This document shows positions 8,995 through 18,293 of a DNA stretch of 64,000 nucleotides, piece by piece. Each line of letters opens with the position of its first letter. The stretch's first letter is position 1. Position numbers and translations under genes: made by a program. The notes under the pieces are model-generated. The model saw only the letters and a list, made by a program, of their open reading frames with translations, was not told the DNA's origin and searched no databases. The DNA is taken from the NCBI RefSeq assembly GCF_000940805.1, contig NZ_CP007142.1, positions 5,432,593-5,496,592 on the forward strand. Direction: 5' to 3'. This DNA comes from Gynuella sunshinyii YC6258. GTDB taxonomy: Bacteria > Pseudomonadota > Gammaproteobacteria > Pseudomonadales > Natronospirillaceae.

Positions 8995-9465
8995 ATGAAT
9001 ATTAAGCACATCAACTCACTCTCAATCCTCTGCCTGCATCGGCGTCTGACTCTCCCGGAGGTCGGCAGTTGCAGCATAGACTGCTGTGGAAAAATCCACG
9101 AAGTCCTGGTAAATGCCGATCTGAGTGCGGCCGGCCCATGACACTTTGTTTTTCATAACCTGCCAGAGGATACCAAAACCATTTTTGATGTTGCCTACTG
9201 CCAGCCGGTTACAGATGTTCATCCCGGTTCTCTGGAGCACGACGTGCAGTTCGAAAAACTGGCCGGCTTTCATTGCGCCAGCACGACATTCCAGGGCAGG
9301 CTTGCGGGGATATTTGCAGATGGGTACCAGCCTCTGATTGAGCAGATTCGATCAGCCGGTCATATATTCACTGGCGAAAGCCGGGAAATCTATCATGAAT
9401 GGTTTGGCCCGGATTCTGAAGATAATGTCATTGAAATTCAGTTCGGTATTGAAATGAAAAGCTGA
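8995..9465 (+). pseudogene. GyrI-like/AraC effector-binding-domain gene interrupted by in-frame TGA
   Basis: One continuous frame of 156 codons starts at ATG 8995 (GAGGA about 6 nt upstream) and ends at the stop codon at 9463-9465, but is cut at codon 49 by a TGA at 9139-9141. Before it the frame reads ...VLVNADLSAAGP and after it HFVFHNLPEDTKTIFDV.YCQPV..., which together match the GP..fvyHn.p....fdv...PV core of GyrI-like effector-binding domains. The C-terminal half keeps HEWF and IEIQFGI, typical of the end of this fold. A single nonsense change thus splits an otherwise intact gene. A restart at GTG 9244 could give only the last 73 residues. Sequencing error or stop readthrough cannot be excluded. 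Confidence 0.65.
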
Positions 9466-9570
9466 TGATATACCGGCATATACGGTCCGCTCATAGCATG
9501 CTCCAACCTGCCAGGATATGGCCCCCTCACTGGTCCTCGCGACTGCCCAGGAACGGGCAGTCGGTAGGCA

Positions 9571-11733
9571 TTAACGGGTTCTGAATTGATCCACCAGGGC
9601 AGTCAGCTGAGCAGCCTGTTCCGTAAGCTCATTGGCAGCACTGGCACATTTTTCAGAAATATCACTGTTGTAGTGAGTAACTTCATCGATCTGTTGAATA
9701 CCCTGGCCAATCTGACCCATACCACTGGCCTGCTCACTGGATGCTGCAGCGATATCCGATACCAGACCCGACACCTCTGCCGCGCTGTTGACAATGATCT
9801 CCAGAGCGGCCGCGGTATCATCGGTAATCACCACACCATTACGGCTACGTTCCGCGGACTGGCTGATCAAGACAGCGGTCTGCTGCGCAGCTTCCGCACT
9901 GCGTCCAGCCAGTTGCCGGACTTCATCTGCCACAACGGCAAAACCACGACCATGGTCACCTGCGCGGGCGGCTTCGATGGCAGCATTGAGGGCCAGCAGA
10001 TTGGTTTGTTCAGCAATAGTTTCGATAGCACTGATAATGTTGGTAATGTCCTGCCCCGATTGTTCAATTTCCTGCATGGCCCGCTTCAGGTCACTCATTC
10101 GGCGGTTTCCCTGGGTGGCTGACTGGTGGGACTGACCAGACAAAGCACTGGCTTTTTCTGCGTTATCTGCACTGTTTCTGATCTGCGTAGTAATCTGGTT
10201 AACAGTAGCACTGATTTCAGTCACAGCTGAGGCGGACTGGGTGGCCCCACTGGATAACTCATGGCTCATTTCCGCCACGCTGCCTGCTCGTTCACTGATA
10301 GCCAATGCACCATCCTTGATCTGACTGACCAATTGATTGAGATTGGCGACCATACGCTCCAGTGCCGTACCCAGTTGGTCGTGCTCAGACGCTTTTTTGA
10401 CCGTCAGGGTGAGATCCCCCTGAGAAATTTTCTCCGCAACCAGTACCTGAGATTGCAGGCTATCTGCCATGTTATCCAGTGCACCGGCCAGCTGACCGAC
10501 TTCGTCTTCGCTCAAATGTTCCATTCGCTGTGAAAAATCACCGGTTTCAATCATCCGCGCCAATTGTGCTGCCCGTTTTAACGGTCTGGCAATAGAACGG
10601 GCCGACAATGCCAATATGGCTAACGCCAGAACCGCAATTACAATTCCTACCGCCACCTGCACAAGAATATTACGTTCACTGCTGTTTTCTATTTCCCGGG
10701 CCAGAGCATTGACCCCGCTTAATACCACTTTCTGCGGTATCTGAATAAAGATCGCCCAATTTGTTTCAGCCTCGCCCACCCGTATTGGAGCCACCGCACG
10801 TACCGTATGATTTTCCGGCTCCAGATAGGCATCATCCGTTCCCTGATGCAGCAATGCTTCCACCACATCCCAGCCTTCTTCAAGAATAGTATTGAACGGC
10901 TGGCCGACCTTATCCGGTTGACCACTGTGAGCCACCAGTAACCCAAGCTCACTGACAATGGCGACTTCTCCCTGGCCGTCATAGAGGTCACTGTCAATCT
11001 GCTCACTCAGTTTCTGCAAAAAAGACAGGTCATAATCGACGCCGGTCACGCCATAAAACTGATCATTGGCGACAATGGGCACCGTCAGCTTCACCAGCCA
11101 CCGGGTTTTATCTTTGACGGTCAACGGAATCGGTCCGGCGATACTTTCTTTACTCTGCTCTTTGGGAATCATGTACCAATCGTTCCTGGGCACGCCGTTG
11201 GGATACTTGGACGAACTCTCAAGTTCAGGTAATGGCACCACCTGGATGGAGCCATCGTCGCGAGTCCAGTAGGGAGCAAAGCGTCCGGTATCAAGGTTAT
11301 TACCACGATCACCATTCATAAACCAGGCATCCTGACCATCCAATGCATCTGGCTCCCAATAGGTGAAGGTCGCATTGAGATCGGGTGAGGCGTTCAGCAT
11401 TTCCAACAGGATACCGTTGACCTGATCACGTCCGAGAATAAGAGCATCACCAACATTCAGATTACTTTTCGATACCGAAAAAACATTCGCCAGTGTCCGG
11501 GCGGCATCAATTCCCCGATTCAACTTTTCAGAGGTCTGATTGACGTATCGATGAGCCAGATTCAGCAACCCTGCAAGAGCTTCATTTTCTACCTGGGCGC
11601 TGGCCTGATCCGATACCAGTTTCTGAGTAGCCAGGGAAGAATATATGCTGAATAAGACTAATACTCCGGCGGTCACCAGCAGGCAGGCTCCGCCAATTAT
11701 CGCAATCTTGCTCTGAATAGACTTCAGTTTCAT
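9571..11733 (-). CDS. Methyl-accepting chemotaxis protein with dCache-type sensor
   Basis: Inner-membrane chemoreceptor of about 720 residues. TM1 is near residues 8-30. A long periplasmic region (about 40-345) has the spacing and motifs of a double Cache domain ([33 protein letters not shown]). Then follow TM2, HAMP, and a methyl-accepting signalling domain with the hairpin tip [20 protein letters not shown]. dCache receptors often sense amino acids, amines or organic acids; the ligand here is unknown. There is no C-terminal CheR-tether pentapeptide (it ends FRTR). An in-frame ATG three codons upstream (11742) is an alternative start. The gene stands alone, away from the che operon at 29-38 kb. 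Confidence 0.93.
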   Translation of the reverse strand: MKLKSIQSKIAIIGGACLLVTAGVLVLFSIYSSLATQKLVSDQASAQVENEALAGLLNLAHRYVNQTSEKLNRGIDAARTLANVFSVSKSNLNVGDALILGRDQVNGILLEMLNASPDLNATFTYWEPDALDGQDAWFMNGDRGNNLDTGRFAPYWTRDDGSIQVVPLPELESSSKYPNGVPRNDWYMIPKEQSKESIAGPIPLTVKDKTRWLVKLTVPIVANDQFYGVTGVDYDLSFLQKLSEQIDSDLYDGQGEVAIVSELGLLVAHSGQPDKVGQPFNTILEEGWDVVEALLHQGTDDAYLEPENHTVRAVAPIRVGEAETNWAIFIQIPQKVVLSGVNALAREIENSSERNILVQVAVGIVIAVLALAILALSARSIARPLKRAAQLARMIETGDFSQRMEHLSEDEVGQLAGALDNMADSLQSQVLVAEKISQGDLTLTVKKASEHDQLGTALERMVANLNQLVSQIKDGALAISERAGSVAEMSHELSSGATQSASAVTEISATVNQITTQIRNSADNAEKASALSGQSHQSATQGNRRMSDLKRAMQEIEQSGQDITNIISAIETIAEQTNLLALNAAIEAARAGDHGRGFAVVADEVRQLAGRSAEAAQQTAVLISQSAERSRNGVVITDDTAAALEIIVNSAAEVSGLVSDIAAASSEQASGMGQIGQGIQQIDEVTHYNSDISEKCASAANELTEQAAQLTALVDQFRTR

Positions 11734-12511
11734 AACCCACATCTCTTGTTATTCCATCGGCACAAACCATGGTTTCACTGATCCGTTTTAAGATTTTCGT
11801 TCCGAAATATGTCAACTCTTAACCTTTGAGAATAGTTCAGTTAGCAAGATTCGCTAGTGAAAAGATGACAGAAACAGCCATCCATGACAGTTCTATGAAA
11901 CAGACCAGTCCTGGCATCTGTCCCTCCCGAACCAGCAAATTTCTTCCACTGCATCGAGGTGCCGGACCACACCATTAGCCACGGTCAATGCAAGCCCCGA
12001 GAAAACAAGCGGTTCAACGATTCGGTGTTTCGTGTAACACCGCGAGATTTCCCGGGATGGCTACTAAAGAGATCAGGAGATCTGTTTAATTGCCGGGCTA
12101 ATAGTAACAACGGCTATTTTCATTTCCATGCTGGTCCGGGCATTTTTCAGTCCCTAAAACAATATTTAAGCGGACTAAAACGACACCATAATTATAAAGC
12201 CATCCATCTGCAAAAGTAGCCGTCCACCATGAAAGCAGGACAGTGAACACCGAATCCTTACGGCGAAATACATGAAAATATTTCAAATTTAATTCTATCC
12301 GTGCATTTTCCGTTTTGAGGGCTTTTTCACAATCACTGAAAACCCAGTTCCATTAATATTTTGTTCTATGTCACATTCATATTTTCACCAATGCATACCA
12401 GTTCATAAAAACCAAATTGTTTTTCAAATTTATGAAGATTTCATGCAATTTACTGGTAACGTTCACAAAAAAAGACATCGACTCAATACCCAAATACCAC
12501 AGGTACAAAAA
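11734..12511. other. Intergenic region between chemoreceptor and astacin protease
   Basis: About 780 bp. It holds the promoter of the leftward chemoreceptor, repeat copy B (11951-12107) and the AT-rich leader of the protease gene. The reading frame extends 48 codons upstream of the chosen protease start, but that extension has no coding character and would bury the signal peptide. Confidence 0.55.
11951..12107 (+). repeat. Structured dispersed repeat, copy B
   Basis: Second copy of the element at 6730-6905, shorter at its 5' end. It keeps GGACCACACCATT, CAAGCGGTTCAACGATTCGG and the 3' hairpin (AGATC/GATCT with loop AGGA, outer arms TAAA/TTTA). It ends CCGGGCTAATAGT, which resembles the start of copy A (TCGGGTTAATAGT). 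Confidence 0.75.
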
Positions 12512-13756
12512 ATGAAAAAAATAATCCCACTCACCGCCGCGATACTTTTCGTAACAGCGTGTAATGATTCAGGATCCGAAACCGCTTCCGGTAACGGCCA
12601 GGATTCTATCTGGGGCTATAGCAGTACTGGTCGTAATCTGGTGGAAATCCAAACATCCAATGGTCAGACGATCAAAGCGGTCGACATCGACGGTATCGCT
12701 CATGTTGGTGACATGATGCTGGGCCGCACAGAAGATCTGTTACAACATGGTCTGACAGTAGCCGAAAACCAGGATCAACCTACCGCACAGGAAAAATCAA
12801 TCTCCCGGGCAGCCACCATTTATCCATCTTCCGGTTTCAAATGGCCGGACGGAATCGTGCCATTTGCTCTGAACAGCAATCTGTCCAGTGCGGCCAGAGC
12901 GGATGCATTGAGTGCGATCAGTTACTGGAACACCAACACCAATGTCAAATTTATAGAACGTACCAATGAAGCCGATTATCTGCTGATCACCAACGGAAAT
13001 GGCTGTAGTTCCTATGTTGGTAAAATCGGTGGTGCCCAGGCAGTCACCCTGGCATATAACTGTGGCATGGCAGCTGCGATTCATGAACTCGGACATGCTG
13101 TCGGATTTGAGCATGAGCAGACCCGCAGTGATCGGGACAATTATGTCAGTATTTACTGGGACAATATTCAATCTGGCATGGAATATAACTTTGAAAAGAT
13201 AAATACCAGTAATCGCCACGATGTTGGTAATTATGATTACTATTCAATCATGCATTATCATGCCTGGGCTTTTTCGAAGAATGATCAGCCAACCATTCTG
13301 CCCAAACAGGACGACGTAGACCTTTACACCATGGGGATGGTATCAGAAATGTCTGCCGGTGACCTTGCCGCAGTCGCAGCCATTTATGGAGATCCCGGTA
13401 ACGGTAATGACAATTCCGGAGACAATGACAACGATAATTCTGGAGATCCTGATCAAAATCAGGGTGAGCAATATTCCGGTCAGCTATCCGGTTCAAGAGC
13501 CACTAACATCCAGCCAAACGGTAACTGGTTCCAATATCAGGGTGGCACACTTTCAGCGACGCTGAGTGGCCCGGACAACGCTGACTTTGATTTATATCTG
13601 CAACAGTGGAACGGCAGAAGTTGGGTCAACGTGGCAATATCAGAAAGCTACAGCTCCAGTGAAGCCATCAGCTACGAGGCAGCCGCCGGTTACTATCAGT
13701 TTGTCGTACTGTCATACAATGGCAGCGGCAGCTATACCTTTACGCTTAAAAGATAA
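12512..13756 (+). CDS. Astacin-family (M12A) zinc metalloprotease lipoprotein with C-terminal PPC domain
   Basis: Exported peptidase of 414 residues. The ATG at 12512 gives a lipoprotein signal peptide with lipobox VTAC (Cys17); Asn at +2 predicts outer-membrane or surface location. The catalytic domain carries the astacin signature HELGHAVGFEHEQ (His191, His195, His201, Glu192) and the Met-turn SIMHYHAW. An Asn/Asp/Gly-rich linker, GNDNSGDNDNDNSGD, leads to a bacterial pre-peptidase C-terminal (PPC) beta-sandwich (about residues 325-414), often cleaved during maturation of secreted proteases. Residues 20-100 look like a propeptide. The gene stands alone between two copies of the dispersed repeat. 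The natural substrate is unknown; roles in nutrient acquisition or surface remodelling are inference. Confidence 0.92.
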   Translation: MKKIIPLTAAILFVTACNDSGSETASGNGQDSIWGYSSTGRNLVEIQTSNGQTIKAVDIDGIAHVGDMMLGRTEDLLQHGLTVAENQDQPTAQEKSISRAATIYPSSGFKWPDGIVPFALNSNLSSAARADALSAISYWNTNTNVKFIERTNEADYLLITNGNGCSSYVGKIGGAQAVTLAYNCGMAAAIHELGHAVGFEHEQTRSDRDNYVSIYWDNIQSGMEYNFEKINTSNRHDVGNYDYYSIMHYHAWAFSKNDQPTILPKQDDVDLYTMGMVSEMSAGDLAAVAAIYGDPGNGNDNSGDNDNDNSGDPDQNQGEQYSGQLSGSRATNIQPNGNWFQYQGGTLSATLSGPDNADFDLYLQQWNGRSWVNVAISESYSSSEAISYEAAAGYYQFVVLSYNGSGSYTFTLKR

Positions 13757-13783
13757 GCTGTTAACACAGCGGGAACGTTATGG

Positions 13784-13965
13784 CGGGTTGATATAGTGTA
13801 ATGCAGGGACGCACCGAAGTGTCAGACCACACCATTGGCCATAGCCAATGCGATCCCCTGGAAATCAAGCGGTCCGACGATTCGGTGCCTAGTACAACAT
13901 TGCCAGATGACTCGAAGCAGCCATCAAAGAAATCAGGATGATTTACTTGATTGCCAGGTTAACAA
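13784..13965 (+). repeat. Structured dispersed repeat, copy C
   Basis: Third copy of the element at 6730-6905, full length. It shares GACCACACCATTGGCCATAG and CAAGCGGTCCGACGATTCGG with copy A. ATTGGC-CATA-GCCAAT forms a perfect small hairpin. The 3' hairpin (13922-13952) has arms ATCAA/TTGAT and AAATC/GATTT, changed in both strands relative to copy A. It lies 27 bp after the protease stop codon. Confidence 0.8.
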
Positions 13966-13983
13966 ACTGCCCGCAGCAATATT

Positions 13984-14014
13984 GATCTTCCCGGACCTGG
14001 GGACTGGGAAGATC
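13984..14014. terminator. Possible hairpin at the 3' end of the FIST-like gene
   Basis: GATCTTCCC ... GGGAAGATC, a 9-bp perfect stem with a 13-nt loop, overlapping the stop of the minus-strand gene at 14013. No T tract follows on either strand, so it is a weak or processing-type end at best. Confidence 0.35.
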
Positions 14015-15035
14015 AGATTATCCGCAGATACACCATACTCTGGTTAATCAACTGATAGGCAATTTCACCAAATACCATCGGCCCGCGCATCTGGCCGGTG
14101 CTAACCCCTTCGAGCTCACCATAATAGTAGTTCAGTATGCAGTTACAACAGAAGGCGATCTGTCCTGAAGTATTAGGAATATGCTCAGCGAAAGCCTGCG
14201 AATACGAACCTATATTCCGTGCCAATCGATATTCCTGGCCATGGAACACAGGCGCATAAAATTTCACATAGTCGTCAGCAATTAATTGGAAACTGACATT
14301 GAGAACCGCTCCATCCCGATACTCCGTGACCAGTGGCAGTTGTGTGTCTATCTTGTTATTGCGCAGGTAACTGACCAGATCCGTTAACTGACCGTTAACC
14401 TCGACCTGGCGGGCGGTAAAACCTGATTCAGGAAAACACAACACATCACCATCACCGGGTTGAAATAAATTAACCGTTTCAATCGTTACTATGCGCTCTT
14501 CATCCACTTCCACATGCAGGGCAACAGCTTTATTGTCATACAGCTCACCGCTGGGTCCATACACCACTTTTGCAGTCCGGGTCAGCAGATCATGTACATC
14601 AACACCTGCTATCCAGCCGATCAGTGGTTGCAGGTAGATATTCTCAAACCCCGGAGCATCTTCAGCGAACCGTTTGTGCACCAGAGAATGGGCAGGAATA
14701 ATCAGTAGAGTGAAGCCATTTTCGGGAGCTTCATTGCATATCTGGTCAATATTTCTGCTGTCGTAAATGCATAGCCTGGGTTCACGGCAGTCTCCAGGAA
14801 GATGATTGACGAACACCTTTTTCGGCTCATATTCGCCACCATTTTCGGCCATGAAATACGCGGTTGTTCCACCAATCCAGGAGCCTCGTGGTAATTGACG
14901 CAGCACCTCCTCATCACCAGCAATACTAAGCACTTCACCAGCCAGGATCATTTCAGCCGCCTGTTCCACCGTGACCAAATGCCCCAGAGTGATTTCTGGA
15001 TGACTATGCTCCATCGCAACGGGAATTTGATTCAT
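14013..15035 (-). CDS. FIST-like sensory-domain protein of unknown role
   Basis: Soluble 340-residue protein with no membrane segment. The N-terminal half has RGSWIGGTTAYFM followed by strand-rich sequence. The C-terminal part (about 290-340) has CNCILNYYYGEL and then GPMVFGEIAYQLINQSMVYL, which resembles the end of FIST_C domains (GfysyGEiap...l.NqT). FIST domains are thought to bind small ligands such as amino acids. No kinase, cyclase or DNA-binding domain is attached, so it may be a stand-alone sensor or belong to a separate DUF family with a related fold. Start ATG 15035 is preferred over one 11 codons upstream because AGAGGG lies 6 nt before it. Monocistronic. Confidence 0.55.
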   Translation of the reverse strand: MNQIPVAMEHSHPEITLGHLVTVEQAAEMILAGEVLSIAGDEEVLRQLPRGSWIGGTTAYFMAENGGEYEPKKVFVNHLPGDCREPRLCIYDSRNIDQICNEAPENGFTLLIIPAHSLVHKRFAEDAPGFENIYLQPLIGWIAGVDVHDLLTRTAKVVYGPSGELYDNKAVALHVEVDEERIVTIETVNLFQPGDGDVLCFPESGFTARQVEVNGQLTDLVSYLRNNKIDTQLPLVTEYRDGAVLNVSFQLIADDYVKFYAPVFHGQEYRLARNIGSYSQAFAEHIPNTSGQIAFCCNCILNYYYGELEGVSTGQMRGPMVFGEIAYQLINQSMVYLRII

Positions 15036-15254
15036 GCTCCGCCCTCTTGTTTTGTATTTTTTAGGCATGGCTGTATCTGGCGACAGCCATCATACAACGT
15101 TAACTATAGGCAGAAATTAGCAAGGGCTGTTTTTTTTTGAAGGAAAAATTTAAAAATGATCAGGTGAGGTACAAATTCGTAAACCTGGTAACTTCCAGCA
15201 GCCAGACAGATCACAAGACCTGTCTGGCGACAATATCAGTTAGCCAAACAAATA

Positions 15255-16316
15255 TCAGACAGATAAAAACGGATAATCAATGTATCCCTTTTCACCCGCG
15301 CTATAAAATGTTTCCGGCTGAGGTTGATTAAGCTCAGTGTCTTGTTGCAAACGTTTTACCAGATCCGGATTGGCAATAAATAACACACCAAACGAAACGG
15401 CATCCGCTTTATTATCCTTTAACAATTGCTCTGCGGACTCACGATCCAACTGCTGGTTGGCTACGAACACACCGGAAAAATTCTCCCGGATAACTGGCGA
15501 AATCGGTTTTTCCACCTGCTGGGCTTCTCGTGCAAAAATAAAAGCGATAGAACGTTGGTTCAGCTGCCGGGCCACGTAAGAAAATAAAGCTTCCGGGTCG
15601 GAATCACCCATGTCATGGGAATCGCTCTGAGGTGCCAGATGCACACCCACTTTACCGGCTCCCCAGACATCAATCACTGCATCCACAATTTCCAATAACA
15701 GACGGCTGCGGTTCTCGATGCTGCCACCGTATTCATCAGAGCGGTGATTGGTGCTGTCCTGTAAAAACTGGTCAATCAGATAACCATTGGCCGCGTGAAT
15801 TTCCACACCGTCAAATCCGGCGGCTTTGGCATTCTCAGCAGCTTTACGATAGATCAGTGATAGGTTTTTCACCTCTTCTGTCGCCAGCGCCCGGGGCGTG
15901 ACATATTCTTTGATTGGTCGCACCAGACTGACATGACCGGCGGGTTTAATGGCCGATGGAGCCACTGGCAGCTCACCAAACAGAAAGAGAGGATCGGATA
16001 TCCGGCCCACATGCCAGAGCTGCATGAAGATACGACCATCCGCATCGTGCACTGCATTGGTTACCTTCTTCCATCCTTCAACCTGCTCTTCAGACCAGAT
16101 CCCTGGTGTATCAGCATATCCAACCCCTAAAGGAGTCACAGAAGTGGCTTCCGACAGAATCAGGCCGGCAGAAGCCCGTTGACGATAATACTGTACCATC
16201 AGCTCATTCGGCACACGTCCAGGGTTGTCTGCCCGGCTGCGGGTCAAAGGTGCCATGATGATGCGATTTTTCAGTTGAAAATCCCCCAACTGCAGAGGAT
16301 CGTGAAGCATTGGCAT
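15255..16316 (-). CDS. Old Yellow Enzyme-family NADH:flavin oxidoreductase (altered FMN site)
   Basis: TIM-barrel ene-reductase homologue of 353 residues, about the usual length for NemA-type proteins. The substrate-binding pair His174/Asn177 and the catalytic Tyr179 are present in EIHAANGYLIDQF. Two normally conserved arginines are not: the GVRLSP strand reads GVHLAP (His226), and the GRPFIANPDL motif reads GVLFIANPDL (Val311). In characterised members these arginines contact the FMN ring and phosphate, so cofactor binding may be weakened. AAGGA lies 8 nt before the ATG. Typical substrates of the family are alpha,beta-unsaturated carbonyls, nitro compounds and maleimides. It is not in an obvious operon. 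Confidence 0.88.
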   Translation of the reverse strand: MPMLHDPLQLGDFQLKNRIIMAPLTRSRADNPGRVPNELMVQYYRQRASAGLILSEATSVTPLGVGYADTPGIWSEEQVEGWKKVTNAVHDADGRIFMQLWHVGRISDPLFLFGELPVAPSAIKPAGHVSLVRPIKEYVTPRALATEEVKNLSLIYRKAAENAKAAGFDGVEIHAANGYLIDQFLQDSTNHRSDEYGGSIENRSRLLLEIVDAVIDVWGAGKVGVHLAPQSDSHDMGDSDPEALFSYVARQLNQRSIAFIFAREAQQVEKPISPVIRENFSGVFVANQQLDRESAEQLLKDNKADAVSFGVLFIANPDLVKRLQQDTELNQPQPETFYSAGEKGYIDYPFLSV

Positions 16317-16596
16317 AAATGTATCCTTGGAAAATTTAAGAACTCAAATAAGGTCCCGATCTTTAACGTTCAGGCCGCCGCGATATATGGGTTCTGTGTT
16401 CAACTGAAACAATACCCGCCGGCTGTGTTTATATAAAGCTTTCAAACAACTCCGACAATGACCATGGCAACAACCAAAATCAGTGGAGCCGGGCAGAAAT
16501 TCGGCCACGGGGTTCAAAAAAACTGCCCGCTCACCTATGAAAATCTGCCTGACGCGATAGAATGCAACGCTCTTTTCACACATATGCAAGGCCAGG

Positions 16597-17328
16597 ATGC
16601 TACTCGATACCACGATTGCAGTTGAAACTCCGGAGGGAGTGGATTTTACCGTGACACCCGCAGGCGTAGTGTCGAGATCACTCGCCTACACCACCGACTT
16701 CTTTATCCGCGTGCTGGTCATTGCCCTGGCCATGCTAATACTCGCTTTTCTGGGCGAGGCAGGAACCGGCATCGCCCTGGTGATTTATTTCCTGCTGGAA
16801 TGGTTTTATCCGGTCTTCTTTGAATTGACCAAAGGTGCCACTCCCGGAAAAAAATGGTTCAAGTTGTACGTCATACATGATGACGGCAGCCCGATCACCT
16901 TCTCTTCATCGTTGTTGCGCAACCTGCTGCGGGCTGCCGATATTCTGCCGATGTTTTATCTGCTCGGCCTGATCAGCATGGTCTGCAATGGCCAGTTCAA
17001 ACGCCTGGGGGATCTGGCCGCCGGAACGCTGGTGGTTCGAATGACTGCCATCAAAAACACCCCGGTCGAAACCACTTCTGGCGTCAAAGCACCCTCATTT
17101 GCCCTGACTGCTACAGAACAGCAGGCGGTGGTGCAGTTTGCTCAACGAGCGCAGGTACTGTCTTCCGCCCGTCGTCAGGAACTGGCCAATATTCTCAGCC
17201 CGGTTTTGAACGAACAGAACCAGCAGGCAGTCGAAACAATCGATCAAATGGCCAATTATCTGTTGGGCCGCAAACCCAGTGAACCAAACGATCCATCCAC
17301 CTCCAGGGACGCTACGGAGTCATCGTGA
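16597..17328 (+). CDS. RDD-family membrane protein
   Basis: First gene of a six-gene operon. The 243-residue protein has an RDD domain: RSLAYTTDFFIRV near residue 27, a TM pair at about 37-75, GATPGKKWFKLYV, and a further hydrophobic segment with FKRLGDLAAGTLVV. The C-terminal 85 residues are soluble and rich in Gln/Ala. AAGGCCAGG precedes the ATG. The stop overlaps the next gene's GTG by 4 bp. In other bacteria RDD genes sit beside SpoIIM, DUF4129/DUF4350, MoxR and DUF58 genes as here. A role in assembling or regulating a cell-envelope complex is inference. Confidence 0.9.
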   Translation: MLLDTTIAVETPEGVDFTVTPAGVVSRSLAYTTDFFIRVLVIALAMLILAFLGEAGTGIALVIYFLLEWFYPVFFELTKGATPGKKWFKLYVIHDDGSPITFSSSLLRNLLRAADILPMFYLLGLISMVCNGQFKRLGDLAAGTLVVRMTAIKNTPVETTSGVKAPSFALTATEQQAVVQFAQRAQVLSSARRQELANILSPVLNEQNQQAVETIDQMANYLLGRKPSEPNDPSTSRDATESS

Positions 17329-18293
17329 AGCAGGAAGTATTTGAGCAACACAACCAGGCCTTTTGGCAAAGTTTCAGCACCCAGCTGGAAGAACTTGAAC
17401 AGGGCCGCAAAGATTCTTTCAGACAATTTGCCAGTCATTACCGGCGTCTTTGCCAGCATCTGGCCATTGCCCGTCATCGTGGTTATTCCCAACACCTGAT
17501 TATCTACCTCAATGACCTGATGCTGCGCGGTCATCAGATGCTGCACAAACGTCCCAGCCATTTCTGGCTGAGCCTGACTCATTTTCTGGCGGTTCAGTTT
17601 CCACACTCGATCCGTACCCAATGGCGCTATGTAATGGTCGCCACTCTGCTGATGTACCTGCCGGCGGTGCTATTGATCGGTGCCATTCAGGTGGAACCGG
17701 ATCTGGTTTACCTGGTCGTCGATGCTCATCAACTGAGCGAATATGAATCCATGTATGACCCCAGTTCTGAATCCCTTGGTAAGAAACGGGAATCCTCAAC
17801 GGATCTGCAAATGTTCGGCTATTACATACAAAACAATATTGGTATCGCCTTTCGGACCTTTGCCACCGGCATTGTCTTTGCGCTCGGCAGCATTTTCTTT
17901 CTAGTGTTCAACGGCGTGTTTTTCGGTGTGATCGGCGGTCATTTGACCGAAATCGGCTACACCGAAACATTCTGGACGTTTGTCATTGCCCACAGTGCCT
18001 TCGAAGTCACCGCAATAACTTTCGCCGGAGCGGCCGGCATGAAGCTAGGCTTCACGCTTCTGTCGCCAGGCGCCAGAACCCGTGCAGAGGCGCTGAAACA
18101 GGCGGCCCGGGAATGCATACCGATACTTTATGGCATGACCATCATGCTGTTGATCGCCGCGTTTATTGAGGCGTTCTGGTCATCCGATCACACCCTTCCG
18201 GCGACGGTCAAATACTCCGTTGGCGCGGCCATGTGGTTGATGGTAATCGCTTACTTCACGTTGGCCGGGAGAAGTGCGCATGAGCCCCGCTGA
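17325..18293 (+). CDS. SpoIIM-family (stage II sporulation protein M-like) membrane protein
   Basis: Polytopic membrane protein, 322 residues, GTG start overlapping the RDD stop. A soluble N-terminus of about 95 residues is followed by a hydrophobic segment (about 98-122), a soluble loop, and four or five helices ending near 315. The central NNIGIAFRTFATGIVFALGS and FNGVFFGVIGGHL match the SpoIIM fold. The organism is Gram-negative and no sporulation genes are visible, so the name only marks homology; such proteins are common beside MoxR/DUF58 genes. Likely role: membrane component of the MoxR-linked system (inference). Confidence 0.9.
   Translation: MKQEVFEQHNQAFWQSFSTQLEELEQGRKDSFRQFASHYRRLCQHLAIARHRGYSQHLIIYLNDLMLRGHQMLHKRPSHFWLSLTHFLAVQFPHSIRTQWRYVMVATLLMYLPAVLLIGAIQVEPDLVYLVVDAHQLSEYESMYDPSSESLGKKRESSTDLQMFGYYIQNNIGIAFRTFATGIVFALGSIFFLVFNGVFFGVIGGHLTEIGYTETFWTFVIAHSAFEVTAITFAGAAGMKLGFTLLSPGARTRAEALKQAARECIPILYGMTIMLLIAAFIEAFWSSDHTLPATVKYSVGAAMWLMVIAYFTLAGRSAHEPR

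Noticed and set aside
9542-9561. Hairpin ACTGCCC/GGGCAGT after the chemoreceptor gene
   Set aside because: Seven-bp stem with no T tract on either strand.
12368-12511. 48-codon N-terminal extension of the astacin protease
   Set aside because: It would bury the lipoprotein signal peptide; the ATG at 12512 gives a proper signal and lipobox.
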